Of a stretch of 64,000 bases of DNA, positions 46,416 through 58,531 are shown one piece after another. Positions within the stretch are counted from its first letter, which is position 1, and the number at the start of each line of letters is the position of its first letter. The notes beneath the pieces were generated by a model. That model was not told the origin of the DNA. It was given only the letters and a program-made list of their open reading frames with translations, and ran no database searches. The stretch comes from Gambelia wislizenii (Eukaryota; Chordata; Lepidosauria; Squamata; Crotaphytidae). The translations under genes were made by a program, and so were the position numbers. Location of the stretch: positions 170,218,596 to 170,282,595 of the forward strand of contig JAUMIR010000005.1 in NCBI GenBank assembly GCA_030847615.1. The letters are read 5' to 3'.

Positions 46416-49004
46416 AACAATTCATTCTTCCATTGTCAGAGCTTCGGTCTATTTCCAGGTTTGAGCAAACAATATTCTTGCTGCTGCTGTCATGTATCAA
46501 AAAAGTAGTCCATATTTCCTATCCAATTCTTTGTCCATAATGCCCAGCAAAAACATTTCCAGTAATATTACAAAATCTACCTTTTTTTTGATTAACATAT
46601 AAATCTTAGACCAGTAACCTTTCACCTTCTTACCACATATGAAAAAAAGGAGCGTTCCTTATCTTGAAATGGTTTGAAACATTCTGAGACATCTTTGATA
46701 GTTTATTTGGGGTTATGTAGATCTATACATCATCATATAAAGGTTTTCTTTTAAATTACTGCATAAAGTATATTTTATATGTTTGGACCACATTTCTCCC
46801 CATACATCCATATGAACACTATGCCCAGAACTTTGGGTCCACCTTATCATGTACTCTTTTACAGGTTCATCTTCTGTCTCTAGTTCTAAAGCCATTTATA
46901 CACTTTTTAAATTACACGCTCATCATCTTTACACAACTCTAAATAAAACTTATTTTCTCCAATCTCTATAGCTGCATTTCACTTATATTGATTAAATCTG
47001 TCCTTAAGTTGCATATAAATAAATCAACTAAGAGCCCTTCCTTAAGAAGCATCCCTCTTGATTTAAACTTGTAAATGTCTTGTTCAAAGTACAAAAGATC
47101 ATCATAAAGCAACTGTCTCCAATTTTTTACCCATCCTTTCCTAAATAAAGCTTCCTACAGTGAGGTGGCTAATATTATCTTAGGAAAAAATCTCTGCTTA
47201 TATTTATACCAAACTCGTAGAAGAGCCATTCTAATACAATGATTTTTAAATTCAGCATGTGCCTTAACTTTTTCATACCAAACATAACCATGCCACCCAA
47301 GTCTTAAATCATGACGTTCAAGTTCCAAGAGCCTCTCATCTCTAAGCAATATCCATTCCTTCAGCCATACAAAACAACAGGCCTCATAATATAATTTGAC
47401 ATTAGAGACTCCCAAGCCACCCTTTTCCATTGTACAGTGTTTTAAGTTTTATTCTAGGTATCTTTGCCTGTCAACTAAATCTAGAAATCTCTTTCTGCCA
47501 TTGCACAAAAGATATTCCATTTCTTATAATAGGTAGCATCTGAAAGAGGAATAAAAGCCTTGGCAAAATGTTTGTTTTTATTACTGCAATTCTACTCAAA
47601 AGGGATAACATTAACTTTCCCCATTTTTCTATGTCTTTTAATGTCTTTCCAAACTTTTTCATAGTTATTTGAAGATAATAAACTGTTGTTTTATATGATT
47701 ATAATGCCCAAATATTTAACACTTTTTCCACTTTAAAATTTGAAAGTGCAGTTAATTTTTTATCCTCTCCTGGGGTCATATCTTTAGTCAGCAATTTTGT
47801 TTTGTCATAATTCATTTTAACCAGAAGCATGTCCCAAATCCCTTATTTTTTTCCCCAAAGGGGGCTTCATTTGAGTCCATTCGGTTTTGTGTCATTATTA
47901 CAAGATCATCTACATAAGCTCTCAGCTTCTACTGTTCTTTTTTTTACCCAGACCCCACAGATTCTGTCATCTGATATCTCTCAGTAAGGTCTCCCACACA
48001 GCCAAGCTGAGAGGGGACAACCTTGTCTAGTCCCTTTTTGTATTTCAATTGATTTTATCACACTTCCATTTACTAAAATCTGGACCTTTAGAAGTGAGTA
48101 GATTGTCCTTATTGCCCAAATAATATTTTCATGAAAGGCCATTCTCTCCAATACTTGAAATAAGTAATTCCAAGAAATATTATCAAATGCTTTCTCTGCA
48201 TCTAATAAAATAAATAAAATCAAAACTCCCTTTCTGTTCCAAAAATATTAATATTAATATCAATAATATTAAGAATAGTTCTTACATTATTCCTTAGTTG
48301 TCTTTTTGGCAAAAATCCACTCTGATCCACATGGATATTCTGAGAAATAGGTTTTCTCATTCTGCTTGCTGATGGTACTATCTTATAATCATTGTTTAGC
48401 AATGAGATAGGTCAATAATTCTTTGTGAATGTCTCATCTGTATCTTCTTTATGCATCACTGTAATATATGCATTTCTCCAAGAGTCTGGCATCTGCCTTT
48501 TTCATAATAGCTTGTTACACACCATTTTAAATGGTTTAAGTAACTCATCTTCATTTTTTTTAATAATATGCCTGGTGCTTTTCCAGATTTAATCTTTTTA
48601 ATTGCTTCAATGAGTTCCATAGTTGTCACGGGCCCATTCAAACTTTGCTTTTGTTCCAACTGTAATTTATCCAATTGGAGTTTATCCAAGTAGTCTTCAA
48701 TATCTGAGATTTTCTTGTTGACCCTTGCATATAAGCCTCTGTAGTATTCCTCAAAGGCTTTTAATATTTTAATTAAAAGCTAATCTCCCTTCCTGATTTT
48801 TGAGACAGATTTCTTTATCCTTTTCTTGCTCAGCTTAAAGGAAAGCCACTTCCTGCATTTATTTGTAAGTTCAAAATTATTTTGCTTAAGGTATAATAGT
48901 TTGGCATTCATTTCTTGGACTGTAAACAATGAAAACTGTTGTTGAAGTAATGTAATCTTTTGTTGAGTCTCTATCGATTTTTTTCTAAAGGTTTCCCTCC
49001 AAAT

Positions 49005-49838
49005 TCTGTTTGTGGACCCAGACCTGATGTCCCTTCCCCCCTCCTGAATAACACATGCACACACAATTTCTTTTGATATTGTATTGGTTACATATTCAGA
49101 AAATATGGCTAAGTACAGGTTGGTAATATAGATGAGTAAATATATTGGTGGTAAATTTTTGGCTGCAACATGCAAGCAAAATGGTTGGTAACAATGTATG
49201 GGTCGTGATCTCCTCATTGCCCCACCCATGTGGGCAATGGCCATGAGTCTGTCAATCCCGACTCCCCTGGAGGAGAGAGCCAATGGCCAGGCCTTTCACA
49301 CTCTCTCTGCCCCTAAAAACAAATACTGTTAGCAAAACTGAGGCAGGGTCTCCCTTGAACTTGAACTTGTACTTGATGGAGACCCCCAAACCTTGATACC
49401 TTATCACAACCCATAACATCCACGCCGCAAATTGCAACATGAAATTCTGGCCCTACAGGGAGGGCGGATGGGTGTTCGGCTCCCAGAGCCTTTTCCTGAG
49501 GCCGTTATGGAGCCTCCAGCCGGCCGTCTCCGTCACTGCCTCCAATCTGGGCAGGTTGGCTGGAGCCCGGCCTTTTTAGCCCCCAGATTTCCGCCTGATT
49601 TAAGCCAATCAGGCCCAGGCAGGCCCGCCCTGATTGGCTCGCATCCCCTCTCCTCCCTTTCGGCCCCAAAGGAGACAGGGAAGGAGAAGGAAAGATGCCG
49701 ATGCCCATGGGCTTGCCATGCGGTCCCCCCCAGGCAGATGGCCGGGGGGGCAGGAGAGGTGGGTGGAGGGGTGGTCAGCCAGGCTGTAAAACGGCCTGCT
49801 GGTCAACGGCAAGCCCCCTTTTCATCCATCAACTCACT
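49005..49838. mobile_element. GC-rich insertion of unknown class inside the L1
   Basis: About 830 bp with far higher G+C than its surroundings separates L1 endonuclease and RT sequence. It holds two CCAAT boxes in perfect inversion: AGCCAATCAGG (49603-49613) and CCTGATTGGCT (49629-49639). It reads like a promoter-bearing LTR or solo LTR, but I could not fix its ends or target duplication. Confidence 0.45.
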
Positions 49839-50742
49839 TTTTTAAAGCTTCTCTTTTTTTTCTCCAATCTGGAGCCATATTTTATAAATTGTCCTTTCAT
49901 ATAAGCTTTGCTTGCATCCCAAACTATTGTGGGTTCTTTATTTAACTTCAGCTCAAATAATTTTCCTCAATTCTTATTTACATTCTTGCAAAATTATAAT
50001 ATTCATTAAGTTTCCATCTACACTGCATTTGCTTCATTTTCAGGGACATTGTGGTAGGATTGTGGTCTGAAATAAAGTTTGGTAAAATGTCCATCTTCTT
50101 TACGAGGTTAGCCATATTCTCAGAAATACAGAACATATCTATTCTAGAGAAAGATTCATGATGATTTGAAAAAAATGTATAGTCTCTAGAGTTTGGCTGC
50201 AAATATCTCCAACCATCTATTAATCCAAAACAGTCTGCCTATTCAAAGAAGGTTATAGGTAGTCTCCATTGATTTTTCTATTATTTTTACTGGAACCATC
50301 TTTATTATGATCAACAACCCCATTCCAATTGCCCATGCAAATCAGATTTTGTAGGTCCAATTCAGATGTCTTTCTTAACAATTTTTCATAAAATGTTGAT
50401 TTCTCATTATTGTGGCCATAAATACCCATTAAATGCATTATTTTGCCATTCCAGTTAATTTCCACAATTACATATACCCTGTCCATCTTCAGATGTCAAT
50501 TTAGGTTGTAATGTTTGATTTATATAAAATACTACTGCATTCCTTTTGTTCTTGTTTGCAGACACAAACTCTAGGCCCACAGTACTATTCTGCAAAAGCC
50601 TAAATCACTTTTTCTTATATGAGTCTCTTGAAGACAAATGATTTTATATTTGGGATATTTTTAGGAAATGCCATTTTTTCCCTTTTTCTGGGGTGAATTC
50701 AGTACATTTCCATTCCATTAAATTATTTTCAGATTCATTTTA

Positions 50743-50830
50743 TAATAATAATATAATAATAAAATTTATTTATACCCCGCCCCTCTGCTAAAAACAAACG
50801 GGGTGGCTTCCAACAATTAAAACATTATAA
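50743..50830 (-). repeat. LINE/SINE 3' tail inserted in the L1
   Basis: The reverse complement reads ggggcggggtataaataaat then TTA units, as at 18420-18500. Confidence 0.6.
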
Positions 50831-51470
50831 TAACAATTTTAGTTGTTTTATTAAGATATGATGATGATGATGATGATGTCTTCTTAGCAACCTTTTGGAT
50901 GTCTCCTTCCGCTGGAGCGCCTCCTCCTTCAACTTTTTGAATAAATCTCTCACTCTCTCCAAAGAATTTATCATATATTTAAGTGGTAATCAAACCCTCT
51001 GGAACTATCCAGAGAAAGGTTATGTCCTTCCCCCCCCACAACAAGAATTAGCTTTATCAGTGGAGATTGGACTTTGAATACTTACAGTGCAAATTGTTAG
51101 TACTCACTCGTGTAATAAATCACCCACTGAGCAGAGGGTTTCTCCTTCCCTCTTTAGGATGGGCTACCCAATGTCCTTTGATGATAATGTAAATTTTCAT
51201 TTGGAAAAGCTTCTGTCTAGCCAACTTTAATGAATCTTTTATGATTCTTCAGCTTTGCAGTGGGGAACATTGTAGTTTCTAGGACGCACATCGCTACTAG
51301 ACAGCTCCTCAGCCCAGTCCTGAGTTGGGGGTTATCCAGGAGATAGTGATTTTGCCCTTGGAATCCTTCCATATCTTTATAAACTTAAAAGATGATAAAA
51401 AATCCCGCAAAGCTGAAGCAGCACACAAACCATGCTGCTAAGGGTCAGCCATCTTGGCCAGAGTCCAGAA

Positions 51471-54455
51471 GGTTACAAGTCAGTCATGCCTTGGCAATAG
51501 GGAGAACACAGAGAAAGGTCTCTCCGCAAGATCTCAGGCATCTGGTAGGCTGGGAGGTATAATCAAGATATGTCAAAATTCCATGAAAGGGTCCAATAGG
51601 GCAAAAGGAAAGGGGCCAGGGGAGATGCTTCCATATTAGCCTTGTAAATGAATGCATTAGCTTATTTTCCAATTTGACAACTACTAGTTAAGGGCAAAAG
51701 GCCAGTCAATTTCAAGAGTTGTTCCTTCCATTGGCTTTCATGAGTTTACATAATCTTAAGATATTACTTTAGAATAGTACATGGTGATTATATTCCTTTA
51801 CTTTAATGATGGTTGTGCATGTGAGTGCATTCCTGAAGATTGGATGAAAAATCTTACCTCTTACAAAATCTTTAATACAATCACATTATGGCTATCTACC
51901 ACGTTCCACTAGACCTGATCCACTTGGATGGAAATGCCAATAGCAATTGTTATGAACACTTAAGCATCACCAGCCATAAAAACTGATGTGGCTCAGGCAT
52001 ACCAGTCTAATCACTGAAGCAGCTCATGTATTTCATTATAGGTGTGCCTGCATACAGGCATATCACAGCCCATGTTAAACACATTTATTAAAAAGAGGCC
52101 TTTCTTCACTTTTTTTAAAAAATAGCAGCTTCTTAGAACTTCAACTATTCAAGGATAATGATCAGAATCAATGCTTTCCCCATCTGACAGCGAGCCTGCA
52201 AATGGACTTGTCATTCTAGATAAAGCAATAGTCCTAATAAAGTATGAGGAAAAATGGATTATCTTTATATTTGTAATGATATGGCAACAATGGGTAGTGT
52301 TTTTATCATGTTCAGTAGTGAGGAAGGCTATCTATTATCAGGATAATGTAATGAGCAATATTTAAGTTGCTTAGGGTGGAATCAAGAAGTAACTAATTGA
52401 TTGTCACAGCATCTGGATGACAGCCACTAAAGGTATAACTCAAAAATAAATTTTATTTGTGTAAGAGATGTCAAGGTGCATTTGGCAATGTTCTGAGGAG
52501 AGAAAGTCCCACTCACCCCCAATGCAAGAGGTTTGGCCAGATCAAGGGCAAAGAATAATTGTGCTGTTCATTAGCGATGTACATGAAAGGAGCCAGTGAC
52601 AGCCATTGTTCCCAGCCTGGAGATTAGGTGTGGTTGCTAGGTGGAAATGTCATTATTATGTGCTGGTATAAAAGCACATAGCCTTTTGTGCACCAGAAGT
52701 GTTACTTGGCAACAGTGTAGGAGGACAGCATGAAAAAACATGTTTTTCTGCATGAATGTGTCCCTCATGTAGAGTACCTCATTTCTATGTTACCATCATT
52801 CAGTATTTGCTTCCAAAAAATACTAGAGCAAGAAAAAAACACTCTGAAATCTTGCTAGCTTAAGTCAGATATATGAGTAGATGAAGGCACAAGTTTATAG
52901 ATGGATGCATGAAAGTGTACATGCAGGATGCCTGGTGGCTTTTGATCCACCCATCTTTCAAACTTTCTTTATTTAATAAAACCTGTGTGTGTTAAGGGCC
53001 TGTAAACCGAAAGAAGCTTACTTTATCATGGTTAGGCAAAATCCTTTGCATGACTTCCCATCCTTCAAAGGAACTGAATCTTATTTAACTATTGTAAACA
53101 GGAGGGTAGACTCCACTACACTTGCTAGCAAAAGAACAGCTTAGTAAGCACAGGGCAGACCTTTTTCTCACATACATTCCCATGTGCCATATGTGTTCCA
53201 TTCTGTCCCTCACTGTATCTACTCCCTGAGGCAGCTGCATCACTCTGCCTAAAGGTAGCCCGTCCTGGCCAAATGAAGTCCCATTGGGCCCTTAGGCTAC
53301 CTGATTCCTGCTAGTCTGTGCAATAGTGCCTTCTGACCTAAACACAACAGAAGGCAAGCTGCCAGCTCTCTTCTTTTGGTGTGGCAAAATAGCAGTGTAC
53401 AGTAAGGGTCATGGGCTTGGATGCCAGATTCCCCAGTGTGTGACTTCCAATGCTGTGCACCCATCCTTTCTAGAAATTAGGATTATGGGCAACCTCTTGA
53501 GGTGATTATGTCTGTACCCAGTTAAAACAGTTAAGGACACATTCAGGTGAATTTTTCCATAGGACATCTGGCAAAGTACCTTTCAAAATAAAAATGTGTG
53601 TGATTTTTAAACAAAATTAGTTATTTATATCCCACTCTTCAGCCACAAGGCTATCAGAGTGGCTTACAAATTGTTTTAAGCAATAGCTATTTACACATCT
53701 ACACTGCATTAATCAGTTTCCAATGTGTGTTAGTTAATTTTAATTTTATTTTAATCGCTCCTCTCACAGGAGGTTACTGGAATAGTTTGCATTTGGTTTT
53801 TAGTTAAGCTTTAAGGAAAGAGAGCTAACTAGGGAAAAAACCCAAGAATGAAATATTATCAACTGTTATCTCTGGGACTAAAAATCCTTTGGAAAAGGGT
53901 TATTTTGCATAATAACATTTACAGTATAGTATGATCATATTTGCATATCACTTTACATAAAAGCAAACAAGGACTATGTTCTGATTTTTGATTTCCCAAG
54001 CACCAGTAGAATTGACAAATTAAATGCAAAATAATAATGGAGAGGCACTACTTCATCCAATCAGCATTCATATCTTGCAAAACATTAGCCAAGCCCCTGC
54101 ATCAGAGGTTAAAATGTGTAACTTTACGATGACCGAGCTATGTCACTGATATGATACACAACCATGCTAGTGAGTTGCAACAATGCACAATGGGGGCACT
54201 GCACAAGATGCCCTGTTGTGCAATGTTGGCTCCCATATGTCTGGCTCCTTTCTCCTTTGATAAGCCTCTGCTCCCCTCCTGAAAATACAAATGTTGTACA
54301 ATGGTGCAATTCAACTTGATGTGATTGTAAGTTGGTTTATGATGATGTAACTTCCCAACATGATGCCAGCCAGTATTTTTACCAGTGTGTGTGGGTGAGG
54401 GGATGAATACATTCTTGCTCTAGGATAAAAGGTAAGTGGGACAAAATCAAACATA
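51471..54455. other. Intergenic stretch, mostly unique
   Basis: No gene is recognised. A TATA-box-like TATAAAAG at 52667-52674 stands out. A SINE/L2 tail lies at 53615-53735. Confidence 0.5.
53615..53735 (-). repeat. SINE/L2-like 3' tail
   Basis: tatatcccactcttcagcca and ttacaaattgttttaagcaa are the reverse of the tail at 46300-46410. Confidence 0.65.
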
Positions 54456-55227
54456 TAGTTGCCCCTCCACATTTGCGGCTTTGACTTTCATGGTTCCGTT
54501 TATTCACGGAATTTCCTCCTCCCTCTCCCGGGAACACGCGGCCTTCGTTCCCTGGGGAAGGGAGGAGCAAAAGCCCACAAAAGCCACTGCTATTGCCACC
54601 AAGAAGCCTTGTTTTAAAGGCACTGGGGGGTGGCAAAGAGACTTTTCCTGTCCACCCCTTTCCCCCTTGCTCAAGACCTGATGGGTGCCACAGCGGATCG
54701 GGCCTTGAGCGAAAGGGAAACCGGGTGGAGAGGCTCTGCCTGTCCACCCCTTTCCCCCTTGCTCAAGACCCAATGGGAGCCATGGTGGATCGGGCCTTGA
54801 GCAAAGGGGAAATGGGGAAGAGAGGCTCTGCCTGTCCACCCCTTTCCCCCTTGCTCAAGACCTGATGGGTGCCACGGTGGATCGGGCCTTGAGTGAAGGG
54901 GAAATCGGGTGGAGAGGCTATGCCTGTCTACCCTTTCCCCCTCGCTTAAGACCTGATGGGCACTCCAGCGGATCAGGTCTTGAACTAAGGGGAAGACCTG
55001 GAAAAGCCCCTCTGCCGCTCACCTGCCAACCCCCCTGGCCCTTCCCAAGAGGCAGAGGGGCTTTTCCAGCCCCTTTGCCACTCACCCACCTCCCAGCCCT
55101 TCCCAACTGGCGGAGGGGTTTTTCCAGCACCTCTGCTGCCCAACCCCCCGGGCTCTTATTTGTGTTTTTTTGACATTCACAGGGGTCTTGTGCCCCTAAC
55201 CTCTGTGAATGTGGAGGGACAACGGTA
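54456..55227. mobile_element. Tigger-like DNA element with expanded centre
   Basis: Terminal inverted repeats gttgcccctccacatttgcg and the complement of gtgaatgtggagggacaac, with TA at each border. The interior is GC-rich and dominated by the 92 bp array at 54647-55014. The open frames through it on both strands follow from low stop-codon content and are not genes. Confidence 0.7.
54647..55014. repeat. 92 bp minisatellite, four units, each a hairpin
   Basis: Units start with cctgtccacc at 54647, 54739, 54831 and 54923, exactly 92 bp apart. Within each unit the first part (tttcccccttgctcaagacc) is nearly the reverse complement of the second (gggccttgagcgaaagggaa). The fourth unit is the most diverged. 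Confidence 0.85.
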
Positions 55228-55330
55228 CACACAATAATGGTGTGCTGTTTATCAAGGCACTAGTTCAAAGAAAAACATTGTAAAAGGAAAAATATCCCTC
55301 AGAATGCAGATTAAAACAGATTACATCCAG

Positions 55331-55336
55331 TTTATT
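55331..55336 (-). terminator. MAPK12: Candidate MAPK12 poly-A signal AATAAA
   Basis: Minus-strand AATAAA lies 112 bases past the stop codon in an AT-rich 3' UTR. Confidence 0.5.
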
Positions 55337-55447
55337 TATAAAACATTTATACAATTAAATTATACAAACATATATATACATACATATAAAACTTTACACT
55401 CTCCTTCATTCAATTTGATTTCTGATGAAAAAAAATGGTCCTTGTGG

Positions 55448-55518
55448 TTACACTGCTGTTTCTTTTGACTCTGGCGATGATGGAGGCTTAAAGTTTATCA
55501 CCTCTTTATACGTGATAC
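55448..55518 (-). CDS. MAPK12: MAPK12 (p38 gamma), last coding exon
   Basis: Acceptor ttttcag|GTATC. Encodes ITYKEVINFKPP and a short tail ending KETAV before TAA. Mammalian p38 gamma ends KETPL, a class I PDZ-binding motif that docks it to scaffold proteins such as syntrophin and SAP97; ETAV keeps that form. p38 alpha and beta lack such an ending, so this supports MAPK12 over MAPK11 and MAPK14. Confidence 0.85.
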
Positions 55519-55903
55519 CTGAAAAAGTTTTTAAAAACAGAAATGTATTACTTTTACATTCAGCAAAACTGTGTTTTTCATCAGAATTTTAAAAACCAAC
55601 ATATGAATAACTGAAGAAAAATATTCCCTAATATCTTAACAGTTTGAGACTTTCTTAATCTGATTATGTCTAATTATTATTACATTAATACTAGTGCATT
55701 AAGATTAATATTATTTCTACTACTGATAATGTTAAGTTATTACTATTATATAACAATAATGTTATATAATTACTACATAATTATCAATAATAAAAATGTT
55801 CTGGTTGTTATTTTAGCAATATTTTAAATAATTTTTAAAAATTTTAGTTTTCTGTGCTAAGTGACTTAAGATACTGTTTCAGCAGAACGATACCAAAACG
55901 TAC

Positions 55904-56077
55904 ATTTCCATTCATCCAGGGGCAGATCCATGTTGTCAAAAGTGTCGTCATATTTTTCAGCTTCAGTTTCCTCTTCCGGATCATGAATAGCCTCAAAATA
56001 AGGATGTGCTAAAGCTTCTGCAGCTGATATTCTCTTTTCTGCATCTAATACCAACATCTTCTCCAAAAGGTTTACTG
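55904..56077 (-). CDS. MAPK12: MAPK12 (p38 gamma), 174 bp penultimate exon
   Basis: Acceptor gagccag|CAGTA and donor AAAT|GTACGT. The 174 bp size is the one known for this exon in p38 genes. Encodes the end of the kinase C-lobe: [30 protein letters not shown] and LDEWK. The LVLDAE and YDD words fit p38 gamma best; DPEEETEA also resembles p38 delta (MAPK13), the main alternative. Confidence 0.88.
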
Positions 56078-56179
56078 CTGGCTCAGTGAAGGAGAGATAT
56101 ACATCCAAGCATAAATGTTAAATCCAGCAATATAGGTTAACATTTTCACTTAAAAAGGAGGAAGGTGGAGGGAGAAAAG

Positions 56180-56345
56180 GAAATGTGGTAGCATCTTTAA
56201 GATTAACTGGTTTTTATTTTAGCATGAGCTTTCGTGAATATAAACCCATGTCTTCAAGATGCAGTACAGAGTGATATTAAAAGCCTTTTTTCATCTCCCT
56301 CCCTCCCTTCCTCCTTTTTATACTGCAAGAGACTAACACGGCTAC
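56180..56345. repeat. Interspersed repeat fragment
   Basis: gtagcatctttaagattaac, agcatgagctttcgtgaata and gagactaacacggctacttc belong to a dispersed reptile repeat also seen at 57295-57420. Confidence 0.45.
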
Positions 56346-57052
56346 TTCTTTGAAAACTACTTTTAATTAAGACTTCTATTTTTAAACAGCAAGTCAGATT
56401 TAGAAAGCAGTATCAAATTGGGGTATAAATATTTTGCTAATAGAAGACCACTAGATTAAGGACAGTGCATTTTCAGAGAGCACTTGGTCCTTCAGATGGA
56501 GTTCAGTGGGCAGAAGTAATAGTGATTACATTCTATAATAAAGTGCACCTGGCAGGAAAAGCTTATTTTTTATGAAACATACATTTGGCTAACAAGGGGA
56601 CATCAGCAAGAGGTGGAGAAAGAGCCAAAAGAACTAGGAGGTAGATAGCAGTCCGTTGTTGCTCTGAAGTACATGAAATAGCTATACAATAAGATTTAGG
56701 TCATCTATAAATAGCATCACATTACATATATCTCTGAGGATCTACTAGCTGGGCTATTACATGCAAAATTCAAAGAAATATGCAAGATGAAAATGCAGAA
56801 TCCTCATATAGCACACACAACTTTGATATAATCTGTGTCTTACTAATTAGACTGTGCACATTTTTTTAAAACCACACCTCATTTTTAATACTTTTTTTAA
56901 ATGTGGGAAAACATTCTATATTGAAACATTCTGAGAGTATCAAGAGTGTTGAAAAATTTTTTTAGAAGGAAGCATAAAGTACCCAACATCAATTATCCTA
57001 ATTGTTCACTGTTATGCTACACGATTTGTGATATTGATATAGATCAACTTAC

Positions 57053-57131
57053 CTAAAGGATTTGTATACTTCAAGATGGCAGCAAAGTCTTTTTTCTGCA
57101 CTTTTGGAAGGCTTTTGATGTAATTTTTTGC
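57053..57131 (-). CDS. MAPK12: MAPK12 (p38 gamma), 79 bp exon
   Basis: Acceptor tttcaag|GCAAA and donor TTTAG|GTAAGT. Encodes AKNYIKSLPKVQKKDFAAIL, closest to p38 gamma (AKNY...GLPELEKKDFASIL in mammals). Size 79 bp, as in other p38 genes, and phases agree with both neighbours. Confidence 0.9.
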
Positions 57132-57294
57132 CTTGAAAGGAACCCAAACACTATTTCAAAAGAGTATCTACAACAGGGAAATGTATTTATCTATCTATTT
57201 ATTTAGGCATGCCTGGCAATCTTACAGCAATTCAGTGTTGTTTGGATCCAGTTCAGGCTCATATAGTTGCTATTAAAGACTGCCTTGTACACAA

Positions 57295-57420
57295 ACAAGG
57301 ACTCTCGTGGCACCTTAAAGACTAATTTATTTCAGCTTAAACTTTGTGGAGTACAGCTTCTGCAGAAGTGGACTGGATTCAACAAAAACTTATGCTGAAA
57401 TAAATTCATTTTAATATGCT
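57295..57420 (+). repeat. Interspersed repeat fragment
   Basis: Phrase ctcgtggcaccttaaagac followed by atttatttcagcttaaact; same family as 33597-33690. Confidence 0.45.
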
Positions 57421-57650
57421 TCAAGGTTCCTTCTTTTTAAACAGAAACAAATGAATATGGCTCTTGCTCACAATTTCATGCTAATAACATGGCATGGTTG
57501 AATTAAAATGAAAGCTACACATGTGGCAATGAGTATCTGTACATGAACATAGGAACAGCAAGTTTGTATGGATGCTACAGGTAAGAGTTTACACTACTGG
57601 CTGTATACATATTTGTATATCTACACTTTATGAATCCAAACTGTGATGTA

Positions 57651-58526
57651 AGGAGAAATGGCTCTAAGGATGGGTGTGGGAAAATGCGAGTCAATGTTTG
57701 TAATTTTCATTTTCCCCAAAGGATCTGTCTCCTACCTGACCAGTGCAGCCGTGCAGGAAGAGGAGACGTCCTTTGCTGGCTGCAACAGGGAAAGAGGCCA
57801 GTGTGATGACGTGGTGTCCGCGCCATGTCCAGGAGGGAGAAGGGCGGGGCTGGAGCCTATTTAAGGCATTGGCACCCTTCTCCTCCTCCTTTTTCATCAT
57901 GGATTGGCCCACCCTCCTGCCGCTAACATAGTGTGATTTTGGTTGCTTCAGGGTCAGATAGGAATTTTTTACCCCTTTGATAGTTTTTCCCCCCACCTAC
58001 CCCATACTATGGCTAGTAGATTACTGACTAGGGTGGTGTCTATTCAACAGGTTAACTCCCTCCATTTTGGCTGAAAGAAGGGGGTAGAGTATAGTTTGGT
58101 GAGCACCTATGGTGCCAATTTTGGTGAAGGGGGGGTCTCTGTAACTGCCTCTTTAGGTTATGCAACTGGGGGGGGGTGAAAGAGGCTCACCTTGGGCTGG
58201 CCTGAAGGATAAACCCCCTCCTTAAGTCATGTGACTTGGGGGAGGGACTTTTGGATTGGCCTTCCTGATGTGGGCTGGCTGGTGAGCAACCCAGATGTTG
58301 GGGTTTCTTGCTGGGTGTTTCACTCTGACTCGGGTGTTTCACTTTGGGGAAGCTGGGGAGGAGGTCTGGGTTAGACCTACTGCCCCAGCTGCTCCCACAC
58401 TAGGTTGCCTTCCCCCTGCTGAAGTTATTTGGGAGGGTTGATAAATAGGTTAGAATTAAATAAAACTCCATTTATTTCAACCCACTTCTTGTGTCTGGTC
58501 TCTTTATTCTCCTGGGTTGGTCAGCA
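57651..58526 (+). mobile_element. Probable solo LTR in a MAPK12 intron
   Basis: About 876 bp flanked by ATGTA at both sides (57646-57650 and 58527-58531). It has a TATTTAAGG TATA-like box near 57858 and an AATAAAACT poly-A signal near 58460, followed by a GT-rich cttcttgtgtctggtctc. It does not begin with TG, so the exact borders are uncertain. Confidence 0.55.
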
Positions 58527-58531
58527 ATGTA

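Larger units (their letters stand above)
45740..51470 (-). mobile_element. L1-type LINE, near full length but degenerate
   Basis: Minus-strand order from the right: a 5' end with the caagatggctga phrase typical of L1 leaders (about 51450); a coiled-coil-like ORF1 scrap near 50900; the endonuclease of ORF2 (AVVFYINQ-type and NWNGVVD motifs, about 50700-50000); reverse transcriptase pieces (GFLPKRQLRNNV near 48330, LLDAEKAFDNISW near 48200, GTRQGCPLS near 48020); and a C-terminal YYEACCFVWLKEW motif near 47380. Stops and frameshifts break it in many places. Later insertions sit at about 46145-46415 and about 49005-49838. Confidence 0.85.

Noticed and set aside
49432..49904. 137-codon frame and its shadows
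   Set aside because: Created by the high G+C of the insertion in the L1; both strands and several frames are equally open.
54647..55014. CRISPR-like regular repeats
   Set aside because: Units are contiguous without unique spacers and the genome is vertebrate.
54379..55232. Cluster of frames of 80-120 codons on both strands
   Set aside because: They run through a GC-rich 92 bp minisatellite whose period is not a multiple of three; no protein would keep such a pattern.
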